A stretch of DNA of 64,000 nucleotides from Devosia sp. MC521 (lineage in GTDB: Bacteria; Pseudomonadota; Alphaproteobacteria; Rhizobiales; Devosiaceae): contig NZ_CP059902.1 in the NCBI RefSeq assembly GCF_014127105.1, positions 1,459,001 through 1,523,000 of the forward strand, given 5' to 3'. Below are positions 18,617 through 27,828 of the stretch, piece after piece. The notes under the pieces were generated by a model, which saw nothing but the letters and a program-made list of their open reading frames with translations, did not search any database and was not told the DNA's origin. The position numbers and the translations under genes were made by a program. Each line of letters opens with the position of its first letter. Positions within the stretch are counted from its first letter, which is position 1.

Positions 18617-18624
18617 GATGGGCA
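18617..18624 (+). repeat. Right target-site duplication of the IS
   Basis: The second copy of GATGGGCA; bases 18618-18620 are the ATG of the ABC-F gene. Confidence 0.9.
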
Positions 18625-20135
18625 CTCTCAGTCTCAAAAATGCCGGCCACCGTGCGGGCGATCTCTTATTCTCCAATCTCACTCTTTCTATCGCTGATGG
18701 CGACCGTGTTGGCCTTGTGGCGCCAAACGGGCGTGGCAAGTCTACGCTTTTGCGGGCCCTGGCGGGGGAGCTTGAATTGAGCGAAGGCGCGATCACGCGC
18801 TCGCGGGGCTTGAAACTCGGCTATATTCCGCAGGACATTCCATCTGAATTTCTCACGCTCTCCTTGCGTGACTTTGTCGGCACGGGGCTCGATCGCAGCC
18901 AGCTCGAAAGCGAAGGCTGGCGTGTTGATGTGGTACTGGAGGAATTCTCCATCCCAGAAGAGTTTCGCGACAAGGCTCTGAACCAGTTGAGTGGTGGCTG
19001 GCAGCGCATGGCCCTTTTGGCGCGCTGTTGGGTTGGCGAGCCGGATGGCCTGCTGATGGATGAGCCCACCAACCATCTCGATCTCTCTCGCATCGTCGCG
19101 CTTGAGGATTGGCTCGTTTATGCGGCGAAGTCCATGCCGGTGGTTATCGCTAGCCACGATCGGGCCTTTCTCGATCGCGTAACCAATAGGACACTGTTCC
19201 TGCGTCCTGACGAGCCCGTCTATCTGCCGCTTGCCTATTCGGCGGCCCGGGCGGAGCTTGATCGCGTCGATGCGGCGGCCCAAGCCCAGCGCGAGCGTGA
19301 TCTCAAAGAAGCCACTCAGCTGCGCAAGCAAGCTGCGAAGCTGACCAATATCGGTATCAACTCGGGCAGCGATCTGCTGACGGTGAAATCCAAGCAGTTG
19401 CGCGAGCGTGCCGAGAAAATTGAAAACAAAGTCCAAGAAATGCATCGCGACCGGACAGGCTTGGTCAAGCTCGGCAATAGCGGTGCCGACGCGCGCGTTA
19501 TGATGGCGATCAGTAGCCTTGCCGTTACCACTCCGAATGCTATTCCCTTATTCTCAATTGAAAAGCTGCATATTTTTCAGGGAGATCGGGTTGTCCTCTT
19601 AGGCGCTAATGGTGCTGGTAAATCGCAATTCATGCGCGTCATCACAGAGGCCCTTGCGGGCGATGTGGTGGATGGTGTTCGGCTCTCGCCCCAGCTTGTG
19701 CCCGGATATATGGACCAAGCCCTCGCTTGGCTTCCGATTGACCGGTCACCGCTTGACTACCTTTTGGAGCGGTTTGACGAGGGCGATCGGCGGACGATTG
19801 CGCTGTTGGCGGGCGCGGGTTTTGCCACCGAGAAGCAAACCAAGCCAATGGCGACACTGTCCCTTGGTCAGCGGGCGCGTGTCGCGCTCTTGGCGCTAAG
19901 ATTAGCCAAGCCCAATTTCTATTTGCTGGATGAGCCGACCAATCACCTCGACATCCCCGGGCAAGAACAGCTTGAGGACGATATCTGCGGGCAGGGTGCC
20001 ACGGCCATTATCGTCAGTCACGACCGCGCTTTTCTGCGGGCGGTGGGGACGCGGTTTTTGCAGATCAAGGGCAGGCGGCTGGTCGAAGTTGACAGTCCGG
20101 AAGACTTTTTCGCGGAGATGGCTGCCGCTCTCTAA
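18618..20135 (+). CDS. ABC-F family ATPase, separated from its leader by the IS
   Basis: A soluble protein with two ABC ATPase domains and no membrane segments, 505 residues. Domain 1 has APNGRGKST and LSGGWQRMALLARC with MDEPTNHLD; domain 2 has GANGAGKS, an atypical signature SLGQRARVALLALRL, and LDEPTNHLD. A charged linker rich in R, K and E lies between. Members act on the ribosome as translation factors or antibiotic-protection proteins. The native start must be this ATG: in the pre-insertion sequence an in-frame TGA lies four codons upstream. After insertion the frame runs back into the IS (to 18465), so fused starts are possible. Confidence 0.88.
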   Translation: MGTLSLKNAGHRAGDLLFSNLTLSIADGDRVGLVAPNGRGKSTLLRALAGELELSEGAITRSRGLKLGYIPQDIPSEFLTLSLRDFVGTGLDRSQLESEGWRVDVVLEEFSIPEEFRDKALNQLSGGWQRMALLARCWVGEPDGLLMDEPTNHLDLSRIVALEDWLVYAAKSMPVVIASHDRAFLDRVTNRTLFLRPDEPVYLPLAYSAARAELDRVDAAAQAQRERDLKEATQLRKQAAKLTNIGINSGSDLLTVKSKQLRERAEKIENKVQEMHRDRTGLVKLGNSGADARVMMAISSLAVTTPNAIPLFSIEKLHIFQGDRVVLLGANGAGKSQFMRVITEALAGDVVDGVRLSPQLVPGYMDQALAWLPIDRSPLDYLLERFDEGDRRTIALLAGAGFATEKQTKPMATLSLGQRARVALLALRLAKPNFYLLDEPTNHLDIPGQEQLEDDICGQGATAIIVSHDRAFLRAVGTRFLQIKGRRLVEVDSPEDFFAEMAAAL

Positions 20136-20138
20136 AAA

Positions 20139-20168
20139 GAACGGGAGCCCCGCGAGGAGCTCCCGTTC
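20139..20168. terminator. Bidirectional terminator after the ABC-F gene
   Basis: A perfect 10-bp stem (GAACGGGAGC with GCTCCCGTTC) and a 10-nt loop. The T run lies on the minus side, so it serves the PRC-barrel gene too. Confidence 0.8.
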
Positions 20169-20198
20169 TCACCAACTGACTGGAGGTCAGGTCAGTGT

Positions 20199-20498
20199 TC
20201 AGCGATCAACATGCTCTGGCAGAGCTTTTAGCTGATCTTTGGTAAAGCGCGTGACGCCGTGCACATTGCCGTCCTCGTCACGCATGAAATTGAGGTCTGA
20301 CACGTTCAGCGCGACCGGCTTTGCGCCGAGGCCGAGAAAGCCACCGACATCAACGACAACCTGCGAAATTGCGCCAAGTCCGTGAACATGGGCGACCTTG
20401 CCGACATGGTGGTCATCCGGGCCGTAAATTGTTGCGCCTTCTAAAACGGCAGCGTTCAGCTCGGTAACGGAAAGGGGTGTGTGACGAGTATGGTCCAA
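20199..20498 (-). CDS. PRC-barrel domain protein
   Basis: A 99-residue protein made up almost entirely of one PRC-barrel fold (residues 18-90), with the typical lines GATIYGPDDHHVGKVAHV and VVVDVGGFLGLGAKPVAL. Such stand-alone proteins are common in Hyphomicrobiales; their role is unclear, often stress-related or as a scaffold. There is no signal peptide. Confidence 0.8.
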   Translation of the reverse strand: MDHTRHTPLSVTELNAAVLEGATIYGPDDHHVGKVAHVHGLGAISQVVVDVGGFLGLGAKPVALNVSDLNFMRDEDGNVHGVTRFTKDQLKALPEHVDR

Positions 20499-20545
20499 AA
20501 TGAAATCCTTTTTGGTGTTGCTTATTATGGGATGGTCAGTTGGGG

Positions 20546-20767
20546 CTAAAGCGGACTGCGGGCCTCAAGGGCGGACAGCATTTCACCGATCCGCGCCGCC
20601 ACTTCTGAATCGAAGCTTTGGCTCTCTTGGGTCAGCTCATATTCATGCAGTTCGCCAGTCGTGATGCCCGCACGGCGCGCGAAGTTCTTCGCATCAAGAC
20701 CAAGTGCTATGCGTCGATCGCGATCGACTTGCGGCTGGGGGGCAAAGGCGGATGAAATATAGCTCAT
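20546..20767 (-). CDS. Small helix-turn-helix-like protein, function unknown
   Basis: A 73-residue product. The ATG at 20767 follows a GGAG site at a normal distance; the frame is open upstream to 20821 but lacks a ribosome site there. The middle segment KNFARRAGITTGELHEYE looks like the recognition part of a Cro/CI-type helix-turn-helix, though the fold would be minimal. Its neighbour 48 bp away is the PRC-barrel gene on the same strand. I do not recognise a named family. Confidence 0.6.
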   Translation of the reverse strand: MSYISSAFAPQPQVDRDRRIALGLDAKNFARRAGITTGELHEYELTQESQSFDSEVAARIGEMLSALEARSPL

Positions 20768-20855
20768 GATTTCAGACTCCACAGTGCGTAGTGGCAATGT
20801 GGCAGACGCCAAAAGGTTCACTCAAAATGGCTGTGATCGGTAACAAAGAATAAAA

Positions 20856-20879
20856 AAAGCCGCCCCGGAGGGCGGCTTT
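20856..20879 (-). terminator. Rho-independent terminator of tig
   Basis: A 10-bp stem AAAGCCGCCC/GGGCGGCTTT with a 4-nt loop, followed on the minus strand by a run of T. Confidence 0.9.
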
Positions 20880-20900
20880 CGTTTGAGCTATGCTCAGATC

Positions 20901-22280
20901 TTAGTGGTGGTGCTCTTCTGGCACTTCGTCTTCGTCAGCCTGGATGAGCTTTGCGAGCTCTTCACGGGTCATCTTCTTCTCGGTGATTGCACCGGTATCG
21001 ATGATCAGGTCGACGACCTTGTTTTCGAAGATTGGAGCACGCAGGCTTGCGAGAGCCTGTGGGTTCTTGCGGTAGTAGTCGTAAATCTGCTGTTCCTGGC
21101 CTGGGAAGCGACGGACTTCAGCGATAAGCGCCTGCTGGTGCTCTTCGTCCGAAACCTGAACTTCCTTGGTGTTGCCGATTTCGGCAACGACGAGGCCGAG
21201 GCGCACGCGGCGTTCCGCGATACGGCGGTACTGTTCACGAGCTGCTTCTTCGGTGGTGCCTTCGTCTTCGAAGGAACGGCCGTGCGACTGCACTTCGTGC
21301 TCAACGCGCTGCCAGATGGTCGCGAATTCAGCTTCAACCAGCTGGGCTGGAACGTCGAACTTGTGGCCGTCATCGAGAGCGTCCAGAACCTGGCGCTTCA
21401 TGTGCTGGCGACCCATGGAAGCGAGAGCCGATTCCATCTGTTCGCGGATGATCTTGCGCAGTGCTGCAACGTCTTCGAGGCCGAGCTTCTTAGCGAATTC
21501 GTCGTCGAGTTCGCCAGCGTTCGGGCCGTCAGCATGCAGGATGGTGACGTCGAAGGTTGCTTCCTTACCGGCCAGATCAGCGTTCTGGTAGTCAGCTGGG
21601 AAGGTAACCTTGATGGTCTTGGTTTCACCCTTCTTCTGGCCGACGAGCTGTTCTTCGAAGCCAGGAATGAATTCGCCCGAACCAACGGTCAGGTGAGCGT
21701 GCTCGGAAGTGCCGCCATCGAATGGAACGCCATCGATCTTGCCAACGAAGGAAAGGCCGAGACGGTCGCCGTTTTCGACAACTGCGCCATCACCCTTGTC
21801 GGTGTAGCCGCGGTTCTGTGCGAAAACGCGGTTCACTTCGACGTCGACTTCTGCGTCGGTCACGTCGATCACTGGCTTGGTGATCTTGACGCCAGCAGTG
21901 TCCATCAGTGTTACTGGTGGGAGAACTTCGTATTCAACTTCAAATGCCAGATCGGTCTTGCCGTCGAGCACGTCGTTGATCACTGCCTGATCCTGCGGCA
22001 GATCAACCTTTGGCTGAGCAGCTGCGCGTTCCTTGCGGGTGTCGAGCGCGCTAGCAACGGTTTCGTTGATCGCGTCGGTCATGACTTCGGACATAGCCGA
22101 ACGGCCATAGACCTTCTTCATGTGAGCGGTCGGCACCTTGCCGGGACGGAAGCCCTTGATGTTAGCCTGGCCCTTGAGCTCTTCGAGCTTGGTGTCGAGG
22201 CGCGCGTTAAGGTCAGCGGCCGAAATGGTGACGCTGAGCTTGCGCTTCAGGCCTTCGTTGAGGGTCTCAGTTACCTGCAT
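20901..22280 (-). CDS. tig: Trigger factor
   Basis: A ribosome-bound chaperone with peptidyl-prolyl isomerase activity that meets new chains at the exit tunnel. The ribosome-binding signature GFRPGKVP is at residues 43-50, an FKBP-type domain follows (about 150-245, with VENGDRLGLSFVGKIDG), and the helical C-terminal arms end in an acidic, histidine-rich tail (EDEVPEEHHH). The 459-residue length is normal. clpP, often the next gene, is not beside it here. Confidence 0.96.
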   Translation of the reverse strand: MQVTETLNEGLKRKLSVTISAADLNARLDTKLEELKGQANIKGFRPGKVPTAHMKKVYGRSAMSEVMTDAINETVASALDTRKERAAAQPKVDLPQDQAVINDVLDGKTDLAFEVEYEVLPPVTLMDTAGVKITKPVIDVTDAEVDVEVNRVFAQNRGYTDKGDGAVVENGDRLGLSFVGKIDGVPFDGGTSEHAHLTVGSGEFIPGFEEQLVGQKKGETKTIKVTFPADYQNADLAGKEATFDVTILHADGPNAGELDDEFAKKLGLEDVAALRKIIREQMESALASMGRQHMKRQVLDALDDGHKFDVPAQLVEAEFATIWQRVEHEVQSHGRSFEDEGTTEEAAREQYRRIAERRVRLGLVVAEIGNTKEVQVSDEEHQQALIAEVRRFPGQEQQIYDYYRKNPQALASLRAPIFENKVVDLIIDTGAITEKKMTREELAKLIQADEDEVPEEHHH

Positions 22281-22768
22281 GGGGGTCTATTCCCGTCTTG
22301 TTTGATCTCGTTAGGCCAACGGCATGACGCATTGATTCAGGAGGCGAGGCCACGCGAAAATTTCGCGCCAGATGAGCCGTTTGCTTTTCTTACCCCGCGT
22401 TAAATACAGGGCTTGAAAGCACAAAACCCATCTGTTGGGTCGACACTTTCACCAATCCATCATTTGGACGCGCCAAAACAAAGCGCGGCCTCAGGCCGGG
22501 TTGATGGAGGCGTATAGAGGCTATTCGGGCTTGGTGCAAGCATTGCTATGCCTGTCTAAACGCCGGATACCCTAGCAAACCTGCGATTTTTCATGTGGTT
22601 GCATCTTGGCGCGGTAATCAAGTGGTGAGGGAGCGGGTTCACTGCGCAGTTTTCCACATGATTGAACGCGCCAGAGTCGGCTGTTTCACAAGATTCTGTG
22701 CCTTGAGCTGAGGAGAATGAGGGCAGGGCATTGACCCCGTTATGACAATATCATAGCAAGCCGACAGC
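22281..22768. other. Intergenic region between tig and tRNA-Leu
   Basis: About 490 bp with no convincing gene. It holds the tig promoter region, including a 15-bp palindrome CGCGAAA-A-TTTCGCG at 22353-22367 (73-87 bp upstream of tig), and the tRNA promoter at its right end. Confidence 0.5.
22731..22758 (+). promoter_or_regulatory. Possible promoter of tRNA-Leu
   Basis: TTGACC and ATAGCA are 16 bp apart, about 11 bp before the tRNA. The -35 box is good, the -10 box poor. Confidence 0.35.
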
Positions 22769-22853
22769 GCGCTCGTGGCGGAATTGGTAGACGCACTGGA
22801 TTTAGGTTCCAGCGCTTCACGGCGTGGGGGTTCAAGTCCCTCCGGGCGCACCA
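22769..22853 (+). tRNA. tRNA-Leu (anticodon UAG)
   Basis: The acceptor stem GCGCTCG pairs with CGGGCGC, the anticodon arm CTGGA-TTTAGGT-TCCAG gives UAG, and a long variable arm and a GGTTCAAGTCC T arm follow. The CCA end is encoded (22851-22853). Confidence 0.96.
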
Positions 22854-22892
22854 TCACTCACCTGTTGAGTGGTTTCAGATTTAATCTGATTG

Positions 22893-22922
22893 AAAAAGCG
22901 GCAGCCGTGATGCCGCTTTTTT
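22893..22922 (+). terminator. Terminator after tRNA-Leu
   Basis: An 11-bp stem AAAAAGCGGCA/TGCCGCTTTTT with a 7-nt loop and T tail. Confidence 0.9.
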
Positions 22923-23228
22923 CGCATCTAGCGTTTGGCGTCGTGAGTACGGGCGATCACCACCCTTGTGTGATGTGCTGATCGCATATTTCTCATGTTA
23001 TGCACCGCTCTAGAGCGTGCTGCAGCTCTGAGCTGAGCAGCGCACAATGCCGGTGGCGAATAGAAGTCACTGCCACCCCCTTCTGACATTGTACAAGGGC
23101 GCAGCTTAAAACTGCGGCACCAAATCCCTGTCCTGTGGTGACTGGGCTGTAAATCTGTGCGCGCCGCCTAAACTTTGTGCATATACCTCACTTTGCCCGT
23201 GCTACACTGTTTTTCGCTTATTGACTAA

Positions 23229-23666
<438 letters not shown>

Positions 23667-23736
23667 GTCCCCTTAGACCGAGCGCATCGCACCCGACTGA
23701 ATACAACCGTTTCCGCAAGACAGGGGAAAGACCCAA

Positions 23737-25146
23737 ATGACGACCGCAGCCGACATCATCCAGCGCATGAAAGACGAGGACATCAAGTACCTGGACGTGC
23801 GCTTTACCGACCTGCGCGGTAAGCTTCAGCACGTTACTATGGACGTGTCTGTTGTCGACGCCGACATGTTCGAAGACGGCGTGATGTTTGACGGTTCCTC
23901 GATTGCTGGCTGGAAGGCCATCAACGAGTCCGACATGGTGCTCATGCCAGATCCGGCGTCCGCTTACATCGACCCGTTCTTTGCTGCCAAGACCCTCGCA
24001 ATTAACTGCGACATTCTCGAGCCCGCAACCTACCAGCCATACAACCGCGACCCACGTTCGATCGCGAAGAAGGCTGAAGGTCTCGTCAAGTCGTCGGGTG
24101 TTGGTGACACCGTCGTTTTCGGTCCAGAACCAGAATTCTTCATCTTCGACGACGTGAAGTACTCGACCTCCACCTATAAGGTTGGCTTCCAGGTTGACGC
24201 GGCAGAACTGCCAACCAACAACGATGCAGACTTCGAAGGCGGCAACAACGGCCACCACATCGGCATCAAGAAGGGCTACTTCCCAGTTCCTCCGTTGGAC
24301 AACGCGCAGGACATGCGTGGTGAAATGCTCGAAGCCCTCGGCGAAATGGGCGTCATCATTGAAAAGCACCACCACGAAGTGGCATCGGCTCAGCACGAAC
24401 TTGGTCTGAAGTACAAGACCATGATCGCATCGGCTGACGACGTGCTGATCTACAAGTATGGGGTTCAGCAGGTTGCTAACTCCTACGGCAAGACTGCAAC
24501 CTTCCTGCCAAAGCCAGTCTTTGGCGACAATGGTTCGGGCATGCACTGCCACATGTCGATCTGGAAGGATGGCAAGCCACTCTTCGCTGGCGACCAGTAC
24601 GCTGGTCTCTCGATGGACTGCCTCTACTACATCGGCGGCGTCATCAAGCACGCGAAGGCAATCAACGCTTTCACCAACCCGACCACCAACTCCTACAAGC
24701 GTCTGGTTCCAGGCTTTGAAGCTCCAGTTCTGCTCGCTTACTCGGCTCGTAACCGTTCGGCTTCGTGCCGTATTCCATTCGGCCAGTCGCCGAAGGCAAA
24801 GCGCGTTGAAGTTCGCTTCCCAGATCCATTGGCGAACCCATACCTTGCCTACACCGCACTGCTGATGGCTGGTCTTGATGGTATCAAGAACAAGATCCAT
24901 CCAGGCGAGCCAATGGACAAGGATCTGTACGAACTGCCAAAGGACGAACTCAAGGAAATCCCGACCGTCGCCGGTTCGCTCCGCGAAGCTCTGGAAAGCC
25001 TCGACAAGAACCGTGAGTTCCTCAAGGTCGGCGGCGTGATGGATGACGATTTCATCGACGCTTACATCGAGCTCAAGATGGCTGAAGTGCTGCGTGTCGA
25101 AATGACCCCGCACCCAGTCGAATACGAAATGTACTACTCGGCCTAA
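23737..25146 (+). CDS. glnA: Glutamine synthetase type I
   Basis: Makes glutamine from glutamate, ammonia and ATP; a dodecamer of 469-residue subunits. The beta-grasp motif DGSS, ATP-binding region [12 protein letters not shown] and NRSASCRIP are all present, and Tyr398 in DLYELP matches the adenylylation site of GSI-beta. It forms an operon with glnB, so enzyme and regulator rise together under nitrogen limitation. A GGGGAAAG ribosome site precedes the ATG. Confidence 0.97.
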   Translation: MTTAADIIQRMKDEDIKYLDVRFTDLRGKLQHVTMDVSVVDADMFEDGVMFDGSSIAGWKAINESDMVLMPDPASAYIDPFFAAKTLAINCDILEPATYQPYNRDPRSIAKKAEGLVKSSGVGDTVVFGPEPEFFIFDDVKYSTSTYKVGFQVDAAELPTNNDADFEGGNNGHHIGIKKGYFPVPPLDNAQDMRGEMLEALGEMGVIIEKHHHEVASAQHELGLKYKTMIASADDVLIYKYGVQQVANSYGKTATFLPKPVFGDNGSGMHCHMSIWKDGKPLFAGDQYAGLSMDCLYYIGGVIKHAKAINAFTNPTTNSYKRLVPGFEAPVLLAYSARNRSASCRIPFGQSPKAKRVEVRFPDPLANPYLAYTALLMAGLDGIKNKIHPGEPMDKDLYELPKDELKEIPTVAGSLREALESLDKNREFLKVGGVMDDDFIDAYIELKMAEVLRVEMTPHPVEYEMYYSA

Positions 25147-25162
25147 TTGGCAGGGTTTGGGG

Positions 25163-25190
25163 AAGGGGCCTTCGGGCCCCTTTTTCTTTT
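25163..25190 (+). terminator. Terminator of glnBA with TTCG tetraloop
   Basis: AAGGGGCC-TTCG-GGCCCCTT followed by TTTCTTTT. The tail touches the stop codon of the convergent PilZ gene. Confidence 0.93.
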
Positions 25191-25842
25191 ATAGGCTGGG
25201 AAATGCGCGGCGCATGGCGTGACGCCAATCCTTGGGCGCCTCAAGCGCCAATTGCGCGTCGCGTGTGGAATAGTGCTCTGTAAACTGCACAGCAAAGCCG
25301 ATGTCGAAGAGGCGCACGACCGCCCCCTCAAGCTGACCGATGGTGACGAGTTCCCCGATTGCCGGTTGGAACGGAGCCGATACCGCTGCCCCGCGACCGG
25401 AATAGTCGATGACGAGGCATGGCTGTGGCCACTCATCCTGTCCGCGGCAAATGATGGTGCGCGGGTTTTTCGGTAGCAGACGTTCGCTACTGCGGCGGTT
25501 GTTGGTTTCCGTCCACAGGGTTTCAGTGAAATTGTTGATGCGTTCGTTATGCTCCAATGTGCGCGCGCTGCTCATGAGCAAAGCCATCTCAAACCCATCT
25601 TCGAGGCGCCGTGTCACCGGGCCCTGCAGGGCACCAAAAGCGGCAAAGCGTGCCGTAACCATTTCACCCAATTGCGGAATAATCGGTGCGGCCACGCCCA
25701 GACTGGTCGTTGCGATCATACGTAACCGGCAAGCAAACAGGTTGAGGCCAGCGTGAGCAGGTCTCGCGCCAAGTGAATAGCGGCCTGAAACAGTGGTAAT
25801 GCCGTGTACGACGATAGACGCCTGCGGGGATAGCTCGGTCAC
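25189..25842 (-). CDS. PilZ domain protein (c-di-GMP receptor)
   Basis: A 217-residue cytoplasmic protein. The C-terminal half has both parts of the c-di-GMP site: RSSER (RxxxR, about residue 116) and DYSGRG (DxSxxG, about residue 144). The N-terminal half looks like a second, degenerate PilZ-like barrel (VSGRYSLGA and TTSLGV without the arginines). It may report c-di-GMP made by cyclases such as the one at 11479-12543. Output partner unknown. Confidence 0.8.
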   Translation of the reverse strand: MTELSPQASIVVHGITTVSGRYSLGARPAHAGLNLFACRLRMIATTSLGVAAPIIPQLGEMVTARFAAFGALQGPVTRRLEDGFEMALLMSSARTLEHNERINNFTETLWTETNNRRSSERLLPKNPRTIICRGQDEWPQPCLVIDYSGRGAAVSAPFQPAIGELVTIGQLEGAVVRLFDIGFAVQFTEHYSTRDAQLALEAPKDWRHAMRRAFPSL

Positions 25843-25858
25843 GTGGAACCCTCCAGTG

Positions 25859-25871
25859 TGTAGAATCTACA
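25859..25871. promoter_or_regulatory. 13-bp inverted repeat upstream of the PilZ gene
   Basis: TGTAGA-A-TCTACA, 17 bp before the PilZ start; a possible operator. Confidence 0.35.
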
Positions 25872-25985
25872 GCAAAACTGGCAAGCTGACCTTTAAACTC
25901 ACCGCTGAATTTTATGACCTGCCTTAGCTATTTAGAAAGCATAGGGGCGTGCCATATAAACATGACAATGAAGTTCAGGAATCTC

Positions 25986-26013
25986 TTGACCTGACCTTAA
26001 CATGAGTTTAGCA
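25986..26013 (+). promoter_or_regulatory. Possible promoter of the 26063-34890 operon
   Basis: TTGACC and TTAGCA are 16 bp apart, about 50 bp before the first gene. Confidence 0.35.
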
Positions 26014-26062
26014 GTCCGGTTAAGGGTGCTTGTAGCCCAGTTTACAAAACCGGATCTTCCAA

Positions 26063-27775
26063 ATGCGTCGTTCACTCCTTCGGGGTGCGAGTGCTGTTGC
26101 GCTCGCCCTATGCCTTGCCGCGCCTAGCTCTGCTCACGATGCGAGGCTCCATGCTAATCCTGAAGCTGGCAATGGCAGCCCTCACACGGCTGCGGGCATC
26201 CTCAGCACGGTCAACAATCAGGGTCCAAAGACTGCTGATAGCCTGACCATCGGCATTTGGAACACCGCCGCCAACATCACCACCTATACGATCGGCAACA
26301 GCTGGAACGATTGGGTGCTGTATCTGGCCCTCGATAAACTGCTCGAGCCATCGCCCTATATGTCCAAGGGCCGCTCGTGGCTGGCGACTGAAGTTGTGCA
26401 GGTGTCGGAAGACGCGCGCATCTGGGAAGCGGAAATCCGTCAAGGCGTAAAGTGGCACGACGGCACTGACATGACCGCCGAAGACGTCGTCTTCACCTAC
26501 AATCTTTACCTCAACGGCCCGGCAAACCGCTGGACTCACCACGTCTCTGACGTGCCACGCATCGAAACCATTGAGCTGGTTTCGCCCACCCGCGTCCGCT
26601 TTACCGCGCCGCGCCCCATGCCAAACTTCGATCTCGTGACCGCGCCCGAGCTGCCGATCATGCAGAAGAAGCAGTGGGAAGGCATCGAAGACCCGCGCAC
26701 CATGACCGATCCGGTCATTGGCACCGGCCCCTACAAGCTGGTCGAATACAAGGCCGACGAATTCTACCGCTTTGAAGCGCACGAAGAATTCTGGGGCGGC
26801 GCGCCAACGGTCAAGGAATTGACGCTGGTCATGATCAAGGACCCGCAGACGATATTTGCGGCCCTGAAGTCTGGCGAAATCGACGGTGCTGCCCGCGCTC
26901 TGCCGCCTGAAATGGTCGCGCAGTGGAAGGACGATCCCAATATCGAGATCGCGCAGGCGCCAACCCTTTGGGGCACCTGGATGCAGATGAACCTCAATGA
27001 TCCGGTGTTCAACAACCGCGATCTGCGCAATACCCTCTCGCTCGCGATCAATCCTGAAGAAATGGTCGAGCGCGTCATGCTCGGTCGCGCGCAGTCCGGC
27101 AAGCACGGTTGGCCGCACCTCGATAGCACCTGGACCAAGCCAGGTCTTGAAGTGCCATTCGATGCCGAAGCGGCCAAGGCTGGCTTTGAAACCCTTGGCT
27201 TTGTCGACGCCAATGGTGATGGCTATCGCGATCTGCCCGATGGCACGCCGTTCGATTGGCGCATCGTCGTCTCGACCAATCAGCCGCTCTATGTGCGTGC
27301 GGCCGAAGTCATGGTCGAGCAATTCGATGCCGTGGGCATCAAGACCCATGTTGAGGCCGTGGACGCTGCCACCTTCAACAGCCTGACCACCGATGGCAAT
27401 TACGAGTTCTCCATCTCCGAAATTACCCCGCACGGTCTGGCCGATCAGGACCAGTACATGCAGTTCTATTCGAGCCCGCAGATGAAGACGCTGCTCGACA
27501 GCGAACCAGAACGTCTGGCCCTCTACAATGAGTGGTGGGAAGCGGACAGCCGCGAAACACGTCAGGACGCCCATTTCAAGCTGCAGGAATATGAACTGAA
27601 ATACCCGAGCCGTTTCATGCTCTGGTACCCAGATGGTCTGTTTGCCTACAATTGGAAAGCCTACGACAACTACGCCTCTTCGTTCGGCTACGGCATCTTC
27701 CACAAATACTCCTTCTTGCCTGAAGCTGGCCGTATCGGCACCTCCGACTCCATCGATCAACTGATCGCGGAATAA
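26063..27775 (+). CDS. ABC transporter substrate-binding protein, peptide type (SBP_bac_5)
   Basis: A periplasmic binding protein of 570 residues with a Sec signal peptide (MRRSLLRGASAVALALCLAAPSSA, cut near residue 24). Family landmarks appear in normal order: IRQGVKWHDGTDMTAEDVVFTY near 140, VIGTGPYKLVEY near 222, and the C-terminal lobe. It binds the ligand for the downstream permeases. The family takes peptides, opines, sugars or metal chelates, so ligand cannot be read from sequence. A terminator-like hairpin follows at once. Confidence 0.9.
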   Translation: MRRSLLRGASAVALALCLAAPSSAHDARLHANPEAGNGSPHTAAGILSTVNNQGPKTADSLTIGIWNTAANITTYTIGNSWNDWVLYLALDKLLEPSPYMSKGRSWLATEVVQVSEDARIWEAEIRQGVKWHDGTDMTAEDVVFTYNLYLNGPANRWTHHVSDVPRIETIELVSPTRVRFTAPRPMPNFDLVTAPELPIMQKKQWEGIEDPRTMTDPVIGTGPYKLVEYKADEFYRFEAHEEFWGGAPTVKELTLVMIKDPQTIFAALKSGEIDGAARALPPEMVAQWKDDPNIEIAQAPTLWGTWMQMNLNDPVFNNRDLRNTLSLAINPEEMVERVMLGRAQSGKHGWPHLDSTWTKPGLEVPFDAEAAKAGFETLGFVDANGDGYRDLPDGTPFDWRIVVSTNQPLYVRAAEVMVEQFDAVGIKTHVEAVDAATFNSLTTDGNYEFSISEITPHGLADQDQYMQFYSSPQMKTLLDSEPERLALYNEWWEADSRETRQDAHFKLQEYELKYPSRFMLWYPDGLFAYNWKAYDNYASSFGYGIFHKYSFLPEAGRIGTSDSIDQLIAE

Positions 27776-27784
27776 GTCTGGCTC

Positions 27785-27815
27785 GCCCGCGCGGCTTCGG
27801 TCGCGCGGGCTTTTT
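27785..27815 (+). terminator. Hairpin with T5 between binding-protein and permease genes
   Basis: A 9-bp stem GCCCGCGCG/CGCGCGGGC with an 8-nt loop and five T. It ends 14 bp before the next ATG, so it probably terminates part of the transcripts and raises the binding-protein to permease ratio. Confidence 0.8.
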
Positions 27816-27828
27816 GGCGTTTCGGTCC

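Noticed and set aside
18465-18617. Upstream extension of the ABC-F gene
   Set aside because: These 51 codons are the right end of the IS, not part of the original gene, although they might be translated now.
20883-22403. A 506-codon frame opposite tig
   Set aside because: Antisense shadow of a clear trigger factor gene.
23002-23020. Near-palindrome GCACCGCTC-TA-GAGCGTGC as an NtrC site
   Set aside because: The spacing does not fit TGCAC-N-GTGCA forms and one arm carries an extra base; noted only as a possible activator site.
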